Source: Mangifera indica (lineage: Eukaryota > Streptophyta > Magnoliopsida > Sapindales > Anacardiaceae). Taken from it: a DNA stretch of 64,000 bases. The position numbers and the translations under genes are program-made. Below, in pieces: positions 47,018 to 57,107 of this stretch (the first letter of the stretch is position 1; each line of letters begins with the position of its first letter). Where the stretch lies: assembly GCF_011075055.1 (NCBI RefSeq), contig NC_058141.1, forward strand, positions 15,571,639 to 15,635,638, given 5' to 3'. Under the pieces are notes generated by a model. It ran no database searches, was not told the origin of the DNA, and saw nothing but the letters and a program-made list of their open reading frames with translations.

Positions 47018-49223
47018 CGGGGAGAGACGAGGAACGGCCCCCGTTAACAATCCAGTCTTTTGAGTTGAAATTTGAAGCATAAAGCCTTTGATTGATGCTA
47101 CTGTCTATGCCATCAGCGATAACTGATATAGAGATTATATCGAGGTATGCAAGTCAGCCACGTCTTCCCCGAGGAAGTGCCGACAGAAAATGTCAAATTT
47201 TAGCGCCATTTCGCGCAGGGCGTAAGCAATGACGTTCTGCCTTCAGACTTTCTTTCCAAGATAAAATTGGACAAAGAAGACTTAAAGTCAACAGGACAAT
47301 AACAAATCACGAATATCGATCCAAACTTTATAGTCATTACTTTGTCAGTATATATCTGTCCCTTTCGGCAGTCAATCATTCTGGGATTATTATTCTTTTT
47401 TTGTATTAACGTGAGGAAATTTTGCGTAACAAACAGCCAAATTTAATCCCAGTACTATTTATCATTATGGATATGGTTAAATAATTTTAAATTAAAAATA
47501 AAATAATATTTAATTATATAATTATAAATAATTATATATTTAAATTATATAAAAATATATATTTATAACATTATTCAATTTAAAAATAATAAAATTTTGT
47601 AAATTCCTTTGTATTTTAAATTTAAATAAAGTATTATTATATAATTAAATTTAAAATTAATCAATTATATAATATATTATTTGAATATATAATTAAATTC
47701 TCAAAATTAATTACATATATTAAATTAAATGATTTGAGAGGGTCTATGCTATTATTTTTGTTGAGACTTTTGGATTAAGACATCTCAAATAATAATCAGC
47801 CCGTCCTCATCTCAATTCTTATGAAAACTTTAATACTTCTTCCTCATTGTATAACTCTCACTTTCAATAAGCTCATTATCGAATTCTCACTCAAAAAAGC
47901 ATAAAATAAAACAAAAAATTTCTTTGAATCCCAGTATTTAACTGTATATTTGAGTTTTTTTAATTATCTTTATTAATGAATAATAAAATAATATAAATTG
48001 TGTCAAGATCATATTAACCAAACAAATATAAGTGATACATAGACATGATCTACTCTTAAAGAAGAATTTTGTTGGTCGCATTAAACTCGCAGACTGTGTC
48101 AGTCTTATAAATATGTATAATATAGTGAATCGATCTACTAGAACACACAGACAATATATTAAAACCTCACAAAAATATAGTTCATGAATGCGATTAACCA
48201 TATTAAATTTGACCCATAAGTATGTCTACTTATAGTTTAAAACATAATGTCCCCTTCAAATAAGCTTAATTTTACCGCTTAAAAAAAAAATATATATTTT
48301 TTTTTATAGAATCACATAGTTGTACTTAAGTATAATTTTTTTAAGGGCAAAAGATTTATTCCTATCCAAGGTATAGTGAAATATCAAATTCCTATTTTTC
48401 AATTTTTAAAAACTCAAATACTCACTTATAACCAAATTTTGTTAAAAATTTCAGTTAGAGTTAAGAATAAAACTATCATTTACTGAAAAAATTAAAATTT
48501 TATTATATTTCCCTCCCTTATATTTAAAAACTTTCATTTTTCCTTAACCCAAAGTTTGAAAAGTGACAAAACCCCCCTAAGGTTTATTTCTCTTCCTTTG
48601 GAGCCGATTTCTCCTTCTCTGATTGTCAATCGTTCTCCCTCCCCCTTTATCTCTCCCTTTGGTCTCTCTCCCTTGTCTCTCTAATTGGAGAAGGAGAAAT
48701 CGACGTGACAAACCCAGAGGGGTTTTTGTCACTTTTTAAACTTTAAGTTAGACGAAAATGTAAGTTTTTAAATATGAGGAAGAAAAATGTGATAAAACTT
48801 TAATTTTTTTAATAAATAATAGTTTTATCCCTAACCTTAACTGAGATTTTTAATAGAAATTTGATTATGAGTGAATATTTGAATTTTTAAAAATTGAAAG
48901 GTAAGACTTTGAAATTTCACTATACCTTATAGGAATAAGTCTTTTAACTTTTTTTTAATCAAATAATACCATATCAAGAAGTATTCTATTAGAACTTTTG
49001 TTTTTCTGATTTTTTAAAACTTGTAATAAGTATTTTATAATGATTCATAGGACATGAAATTTGCAAATAAAGCCAATTACAACATAAAATTACTTATCGT
49101 AGCTGGGTACATTAGGTATCTGATATAAATACCTACTAGTGTACGTCGCTAAGCCAAGCCAAGCCAAGCAAAAAGAAACTGAATTATTTCTACATATATT
49201 TATACTATGAACTAGAAACAACT
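47018..49223. other. Leader/promoter of SURNod19 C and spacer to gene D
   Basis: Repeat of 39.6-41.46 kb with two main differences: about 90 bases present near 40.0-40.1 kb are absent here, and about 420 bases (47.80-48.22 kb) are inserted relative to unit 1. The insert shows no coding frame or clear TIR. Confidence 0.6.
48349..48945. mobile_element. Foldback MITE (unit 2 copy)
   Basis: Same element as at 40.59 kb, with the same long inverted arms (left end aaaagatttattcctatcca, right end tataccttataggaataagt). Confidence 0.75.
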
Positions 49224-50896
49224 TCAAATCATAAGTGGTTGATATTCGACATTGCTCTTGTTTCTACGTCGATACCATACTGCAAGAACTAGAGTCAAAA
49301 CTCCAACCAAAACAACTGCTGTCCAAACATATCCAGCACCGTTCATGTTGTTTAACATCCGCATTCAGACCTTGTTACAATCAAGAAGGCAATTGGCATC
49401 CAGATGAGCATGAACCAATCAATCATGGGCAAGTTTACATGTATTTTCATGAGTCAGAAAGTTAAAAGACTTACCTGAATTGGAAGACTTAAGGTATGAG
49501 GTATGGGCTTCGCCACCTGCTCAGCCACCAAAATGTAGAAAAGCCCCATCACTCCTGTGTGATGTTGGGTGCTGCTGTAGTTAGATTCCAGAATCAGAGT
49601 CTCCCCGTCTGCTATTTTGACAGAGCCTGGTTGAGGATAACAAGTGGACATTCCTACAATGTAAGCAGCCTCATTTCCTGCTTCTGTCCCATTTCCGTAA
49701 GCTGGAATTGAAGCACATATATCCTTTCCATCCTGAAGAACCATGATATTTAATCAAGGAAACCAGAAAGCCTGCAGTAATAATGAAAAATATAGATTTT
49801 GATATAACCTCTCTGTATAAAGCAGAGCCTATGCCCCCTGAGTGCTGGTGGGCAACGCCATAGATGAGATTGCCACCAGTGGTCATGATGACGCTGATTC
49901 TTTTGGTGTGAATGCACTCATCATTAGCCAAATTGGTGGCACTACAGGGCTCCACTTCATATTCTACCTGCATCATCGACCAGCAGTTGAAAACAGGAAT
50001 AATGTTTCAAAGCCAAGATCAATTCTAAGAATGTCCAAAAATAACCCAAAACCATTTACCTGGCACTCATGCTCTGTGCTGAGTCCCGTTGAATCATCAG
50101 AATTTTTCCATGTATCAGTGACATCAAATATATAGATTTTAACGGGCACAATAGAGCTATCCCAATCAACCCATTTCACAGTATATTTCAAGTACAGGCT
50201 TCTGCTGGCACCTTCAAAGCCATGTCTCAACCGGCACTGTGTATGATCATAACAGCATCGCAAACCTCCGGCATAATCTGGGCTCAAAGTTTGGCCATAC
50301 TCATCCACCGTAATATTATACAGATCACACCTGCATTCTGTGCATCCCAATTTATCCTCCACTCCTCTTGTGTCAATTGCGTGAACATTAAGCATCCATC
50401 TATCCTCATATCCTTCAGGAATTTCAGCAGGATTTCCTATTTCTATTCCATAAGGATCTGGAATATATGTTTCTGTTCCTCGTGTTTCAGATCCAAGGCC
50501 AAAATACTGCCCCAGAACGTCTCTCTGGCATATGCCATCATTTCTTACAGGCTTATAATCCGGTTCACGAACATCACTGTTACCATGGTAGTCTACACGT
50601 CCATAGTATCTATCAACAACCCAATGATGGAGATAAGTTTCGTGAAGAGGAACGGGGTTCCCTGTCTCATCAATTACTTCTGCATGGAAACTCTTGAGAG
50701 CTACATGGCCTCTTGGAAAATCGATGTTGTAATAAAATTTGTTCTCAACAGATCCCGGTCCTAACACAAATTTTGGTGAAAGAAAAACTGCGGATTTGAT
50801 CATTTTCTGACAGGAAAAAGCTTGTGAGTATTGTATGCTCAATCCCATCAAAAGGTTGACTAGTAAAATCAACCATGGTTGAGAACAATTTCCCAT
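49224..50896 (-). CDS. SURNod19-family protein, copy D (last acceptor lost)
   Basis: Coding exons (minus) by homology: 50060-50896, 49809-49967, 49475-49732, 49224-49358; 462 residues if joined. It is closest to copy B. The intron 1 acceptor is intact (GCAG|GTAGAA), but the acceptor before the last exon reads ATGCGG|ATG where B has ATGCAG|ATG. The next AG upstream (AACAAG|GTC) is followed at once by TGA, so use of it would remove the membrane helix and tail. The leader exon ends at 51849 with an AGG|GTACG donor. HH, NVH, HQH and the GVMG Met are all present. Confidence 0.85.
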
Positions 50897-51164
50897 TCCT
50901 GTCAAGTGTTAAGTACACTATCTTTAGCTAATTAAGCCAGAAAATTTTCAAAGTGTAGAGTCCAAAACGCAGTCCAAGGGAAAGGAGTTGGAACTTGAGG
51001 TAAAACTAAAAATGAAAATTTATAAAAATTTATGTTGGATGCCAAAGACTGTGTAACACACAAGTTTCTTAAAATAAATTCGTTTCTTTCACTCGAATGC
51101 ACAAGAATTTAAATAACTTTTGTTTATCAAGATACAACGATAGAGGCGTAATAAGAAAAACAAC

Positions 51165-53352
51165 AATTTCTTATTTTAATAAATTAAATCATACATAAGT
51201 TCTACCGAGACACAACTTAAAAATCACTTAAATCTAAGAGAAACTCTAAACGAGGAGAAAAAGAGAGTTCAAATTCTTGTGTTGTGTGAAGTGAGAGGAG
51301 GAGCTGGTTTTCTATAATATTCTAAGGGGACAACACATCTCAAATTGAATTTCACTGTAAATCCAAATCTTTTAACATTTTAATTCGATAGCCTTCAACA
51401 CTTTTTCACCTTTTAACTTCTTCACATCCAAAAATTCAATAAAATTACCATTTTTCTTACAACGGAAACAAAAAAATGACAAAAGCAGCGTCTTACTGGG
51501 ACTCAATAGTGAAGCCGGCTGCTTCAACGAAGTATCAAAGTTGGTTTTAACATATCCAAACTCAATTTTTGATAAGGACAGATCATTTTTACCCCTAGGT
51601 TGCGACTGTAATTTCTTCCTGAACCCAAAAATGTCTGTAAGAATTCCAGGTTTCTAGACTTCATTTATCTTTAAGCAAGTGCAAGTTTGAAAGACTTTCA
51701 GCTGAGATAAAAACTGAAGCTATGAATTGTTATGAAAGCCTTTTGCAAACAGATAGAGATGCAGTAACATAACCATTATGCCACACGAAGATTAAGATAG
51801 CAGAAGATATACTTGACGAAAGATAGTAAATGAGAAGAAAGAACGTACCCTGATTGGACGATGAAGAAGAAGAGCAACTAATCAAAGTTCACTTCACTCC
51901 TTGGATTAGAAGAAAGGAGGAACACGTTTAAGTTTTGTTAAATATTTGTGAATATATATATATATATACACAAATTGCAGCGTCAAATGATTGTGAAATA
52001 AAGGATAAAATTTCTGCATTACATACGCCATGACGTTCACGAGAAGCTTTTAACTTCTTCTAGATGGAGCAGTTTTCAATGGCACAAGGTTTTCCAAATT
52101 TTCAATTGAAAAATGATTAACGTAAAGTTAAAAGTTTATAGTAATTGGCGGCTTTCACATTAATGACAATTAATACGGGTATTAATAAAAAATATGGGGT
52201 TTGTATGGACAATAACTAATTCTTTAGAGGTTTCATTAAGATAAGTAACCCTAACACATGAGCCAATTTGGTCATGTGTGATCTGGGATCCAAACGGATA
52301 CAAGTTGAAATGGGTGAATTTATGAGGGTGGAAAATGTACATGCCCATACCCGTTTCTCCCGGTATACATGACTCAATTACTAAATCCCAAACCTCATAA
52401 TTTAACCAATCTATGAGGGTATAATATAAAGATACATATACTCGACTCTTTAGGTATACATTAGTCATTATTTATAACATTTTTGAGATTTTAATTTTGA
52501 ATGACTCATTTAATTTGTGAATACTTAGATAAAAACAATTTAGAACTTTATTGCAATTTAATGAATTCAAGAAGATTAAAACTTTTAAGAAAATTCAATA
52601 AACTTTTAATGAATTCTAAATTCATTATGTTCGATACATGATAGGAAACTTGGATCCAAAAAGTATTTACAAGAATATATCAAAAAACTTTTAAGATATT
52701 ATAGAAGGCTAAATAAGTATTTTCCCCTGAAGGTTTGATGTAAACCTAATTTTTTATTTACTAACTATTAAAAATTTAAATACATATTCGTCTGTTAAAT
52801 TTCATTAGTAAAATTGTCATTTAACAAAAGTATTGAAAAAAATTAAAAATTTATTATATTTTCATCTTCCAAGTTTAAAAACTAACAAATTCCTTTCACC
52901 TAAAGTTTGAAAAACTTACATTTCCCCCATAGGATTTTTCCACCATGTTGCCAATGTCAAGAGGCAATGGCATTCTCCCTCCCTCCTGACTTTTCTCTTA
53001 GTTACACTTATTTTTTATCATTATCGACCAATGAAGACAAATCATTCATCTCCATACGAAGATGCAATTCGTCTTTGTCTCTCAAATAACGACATTGCAT
53101 CATCTTCATCTCTAACAAAGACAAATTGCATCTTCATTTGGAGACAAAGACATGCCTTCATCAGCCACTTTCTTAAATTGATGATGGTTGGGAATAGAAC
53201 TGGAGGGAAAAAGAATGTAGTCCTCGTCAGCACCAGTGGTTGGAAAAACCTTAGGAATGAATGTTCATTTTCAAACTTCGATGGAGGTATTTGTTAGATT
53301 TTTAAACTTAAGAGAGAAATATAATAAATTTTTAATTTTTTTAAATATTTTT
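51165..53352. other. Segment present only in unit 2: leader exon and promoter of SURNod19 D
   Basis: This 2.2-kb stretch has no counterpart in unit 1, where the flanks are joined directly. It contains the D leader exon (from 51850, donor at 51848-51847), a TA-dinucleotide run (51.95-51.97 kb) that may serve as its TATA region, and most of a foldback MITE. Confidence 0.65.
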
Positions 53353-53479
53353 ATTAAATAACAATTTTACTTTTAACAGTAACAGTAAAATTTAATAGAC
53401 AGATGTGTATTTAGATTTTTTTATAGTTGACAAGTGAAAAGTGAGTTTGCACCAAACCATTGGTGGGAAACAATCATTT
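52711..53479. mobile_element. Foldback MITE between SURNod19 D and SDR
   Basis: The left arm (aataagtattttcccctgaa, ggtttgatgtaaacc) pairs with the right arm, which reverse-complemented reads AAATGATTGTTTCCCACCAA then GGTTTGGTGCAAACTC. The arms also share 'aaatttaaatacatattcgtctg', 'gtaaaattgtcatttaa' and 'aaaaatttattatatt' type blocks. In unit 1 only the right arm survives (43.43-43.55 kb). Confidence 0.7.
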
Positions 53480-53991
53480 GGTAATTATAGAATATTCTTA
53501 ACCCAAACAAGTTAGTTAACAAGTTGTTTATACACGGTTCCTTTGTTTTTTCCAAATTAATATTTCAATATTTCATTATCATTTTTCCCCACACGTTCTT
53601 ATGAGGAATGAGGTGACTTAAAATAAATAATTACTTCGATCACAACACTTGTTTACACATATTTATTGGAAGATTACACAAATTAAATATTTGATTACTC
53701 CAATTATTGTATCATATTCAGCCTTAATTTGTTATTGGTGTATGGAGATGAGAGAATAATTAGCAACCACATCCCCACTTTCAAAAGGCTAAGAAAGTGG
53801 CCGGAAAATTGGAAAATCTTGACCTAAATTAGAGGTTAGAAGCATTTGACCTACAACGTGGCAGTGCCTGCTCATTGAACCACAATAACAATCTGCTTCA
53901 TTCAATTAAAAAACACAAAAGAGAACGTGGGCGAGATCACCTATCTCATTGTTTTTCCCCTTTCTTTCTGAGTAGTCCAAGCCCGAAAGAA

Positions 53992-55535
53992 ATGACAGAC
54001 AAAGCAAAGGGCAAAGCAAAGGCCAAAGAGAGAAGAGAAAAGAGACGTCAAGAGGTCTCCCTCCTTCGCACCATTCCCTACTCCGATCACCAGAGGTCCC
54101 ATTTTTTTTCTCTTTGTTTTTATTTTCTGTTTACTTCTAATTTTGATGTGGATTTCTTCAAACTTGTTTATTTTTTAATGGGTTTATTCATTATAGGTGG
54201 TGGTCCTCGGAAACTGTAGCTGTGGTGACAGGTGCTAACAGAGGAATTGGATTCGAGATCGTCAGACAACTTGCAGGGCAAGGATTAACGGTTATACTTA
54301 CATCGAGAGACACAAATGTTGGGCTTGAAGCAGCCAAAGTCTTGCAAGAAGGTGGTTTCAATGTAGATGTTCATCAACTCGATATCGTAGAACAATCATC
54401 AATCGAAGAGTTTTGCGAGTGGATTCGGGAAAAATATGGTGGCATAGATATTCTGGTAACCTATTTGCATCGTTCTGACATTTGGTTCATGATTCATTAT
54501 GCGTTGTTTTATGCAAATTTGTATTTTGCAGGTTAATAATGCAGGGGTTAATTATAACATGGGTTCTGATAATTCAGTTGAGTTTGCGAAGCAAGTCATG
54601 GCTACCAACTATTATGGCACTAAAAATATGATTAAGGCAATGATTCCTTTAATGAGACCTTCTTCTGCTGGTGCTCGTATTGTTAGTGTGAGCTCTCGAC
54701 TCGGTAAACTAAATGGCCGACGCAATGTAAGTTAGTCTCGCTTTCTCTTCCATCTTTTGGGAATATGTTTCTGCAACTCTTTTTATACTTCTTTCGAATC
54801 TATCTCTACCTGCCTTTCTTGTCAAAGATAATCAACGGTTTGTCTCAAGGGAAATATCTCAGGAGTAAAGGAGTAAAAAGCAGCATAGATGTTTAATTTG
54901 CTATCACTTCGACTTGGCTTGAAACTAAACTTTCTGTATGGGAAGGGTAAATTTGCAGAAGACTTGCAATCCTTTTGCTGCTATTTTTAATTAACAAAAC
55001 CTCCGCCCTTCTTGGTTTTAATTATTCTTCTATACATTAGTAACATTTTCTTAAATTATACTTTTATGGTCTATAGATGTATGTTTATGTTATACGCAAG
55101 ATCTCAGTTTGTAATACTTTGCTATCATATTGAAACTGACAGAGACTCGAGAACCCAACATTGAGACAGCAGTTGGGCGATTTGGATACACTTACTGAGG
55201 AGCTCATTGATAACACCGTTGAAACTTTCCTAAAAGAAGTTGAAGAGGGCACATGGAAATCGGGTGGGTGGCCTCAGACAATAACTGACTACACACTGTC
55301 AAAACTTGCGGTTAATGCTTATACCAGGCTGATGGCAAAGATACTCTCTGACGGCCCAGAAGGCCAGAAGATTTATGTCAATTGCTTCTGCCCAGGTTGG
55401 GTGAAGACTGCTCTGTCAGGGTGGACTGGTAATGTTTCCGTTGAGAATGGCGCCGACACTGGCGTCTGGCTTGCACTGCTTCATGAGCCAATAACGGGAA
55501 AGTTCTTTGCCGAGAGACGTGAGATAAGCTTCTGA
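53992..55535 (+). CDS. Short-chain dehydrogenase/reductase, neomenthol/salutaridine-reductase-like
   Basis: Four exons: 53992-54095, 54197-54455, 54532-54726, 55143-55535; 316 residues. A Lys/Arg-rich N-terminus (MTDKAKGKAKAKERREKRR) precedes the Rossmann fold. Seen: cofactor loop TGANRGIG, then NNAG, the catalytic Ser in VSVSS, and the YxxxK pair in 'TDYTLSK'. 'CPGWVKTALSGW' and 'GADTGVWLALL' complete the fold. Known: plant SDR110C/114C-type enzymes of this shape reduce ketones of terpenoids, alkaloids and other small molecules with NADPH; the substrate cannot be read from sequence. It is transcribed towards CRL and away from the SURNod19 genes. It is the full counterpart of the truncated copy at 44.04 kb. 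Confidence 0.92.
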
Positions 55536-57107
55536 GGCAATTAGCCGAAGACAATTAGTAGTAGTCCGTAAAAAGAAAACGAAATGTAAATTGTTAGGGA
55601 AATTTTTTTTTTCCGCTGAGGCTCATGTAACGATGTTATTGTTTCATGGATTTTCTGATGAACAATTTTTTTATAATTTTTTAGTCGGTTATATAACTCT
55701 ACACGCTTAACTGTGTAAGTGTAAGGCTGTTCAGTATACTTTCTTTTCGTTTCTTAAAATCGTTTTCATCAACCACACGACCAACTTGAAAAGAGCAGCC
55801 ATGAACGCCCAAAGAATCCTCGGTTCGTCCGCTCCACACAACCGCAAGGCGATTTTATCTTCTTCTTCATCTCGCTTCGAGACTTTTCTAAGCTATCATT
55901 TTTTAAATAACCTTTTTCCCAAGTTTTTTTTTTTCCTTAAAGAAAACTTACCTGCGGCTCCGTCTTTTTGTTGTTAAGGCCTTAATATAGATGTGTTTTT
56001 GGTGACCATTTTGGTAAATCACCTCATAATTTTATAATAGTGTAATTATTAAAATTATTTATTATTATTATTTTTTTAAAATTATTCAATAATACTATAT
56101 AATAATAATATATTTACGATATAAATTTTTTATATCTGATTCAGTTGTTATAAATAACAAATAAAAAAAATAAAGTTTTTAAAATTTAAAAATTGAGAAA
56201 TATTGATTCATGAAAGTTAAGACGGATAAATCATTTAGTCATTTTGGAATTTATAAACAAAATCACAATATTATTAATATGAAGAGGGGTATTTAATAAA
56301 AGAAAATTAATTAAAATAATATATTTAATTAGATTAAATAATTTTAACCTATTTTTTATTGGTTATATGATCGGAGTCAAGAAAAAAACATCTGGTCAAA
56401 ATTATTTGTATGCCCACCATTAGATGCGACACCTACACATTTACTGGCTCACTGTTTCTGAAAAACTAAAATAATTCTATTTTAACCAATTTTTCATAAA
56501 TTATAATTTATAAATCTAACCAATTTTTTATCATAATTTATATTTGAAATAAATAAAATATTTTTATAACTAATCTAAATATAAAAATGAACATTTATGA
56601 ATTAAGAGAGTAGAATTGATCATCATATAATAAAATTTAAAATTTTAATTTTAATTTGAAAAATAAAATAACAAAAGAATATGATCAGATAATTATTTTG
56701 ATTAAGGTGATTTTTTTTACTTTGATTTTTAAATAAATTTTTTTTTATGAAAATAAGAGGAAATTATGTTTGAAAGAATCAGATTCTTTGGTTTAAAGAT
56801 GAAAATAAAACGGACACTAATAATAAATAAAAAGTAAGATAAAACTGTTTAACTAATTAGAAAAATTATTGTAATAAATTCCTTTCCCAAATAACAAAAC
56901 CAAATGAAAGAACCGTAAAAACATAGTAGGTGACGGACGCGTAGTTCCAAATTTCCAATTGCGGTTACCACTACCACTGCCACTATCAGACGCCCCCAAG
57001 CCAGAACGAACAAAATCCAATCAATCAAAGGACAACTGGTCCAATCCAACCATCCCAAAAAACGAAGCAACCAATTGATGCCGTGCTCTAAATAATTTTT
57101 AATTATA
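55536..57107. other. Intergenic between SDR and CRL
   Basis: SDR 3' UTR, then AT-rich sequence from 56.0 to 56.9 kb. A frame of about 60 codons at 55.79-55.98 kb (MKRAAMNAQRILGSSAPHNR..) follows a TATA-like 'ttatataac' at 55.69 kb. I do not recognise it and think it a chance frame. Confidence 0.4.

Noticed and set aside
55786..55977. 60-codon open frame downstream of a TATA-like box
   Set aside because: The second half is a poly-T/Phe run, with no family recognised. Likely chance.
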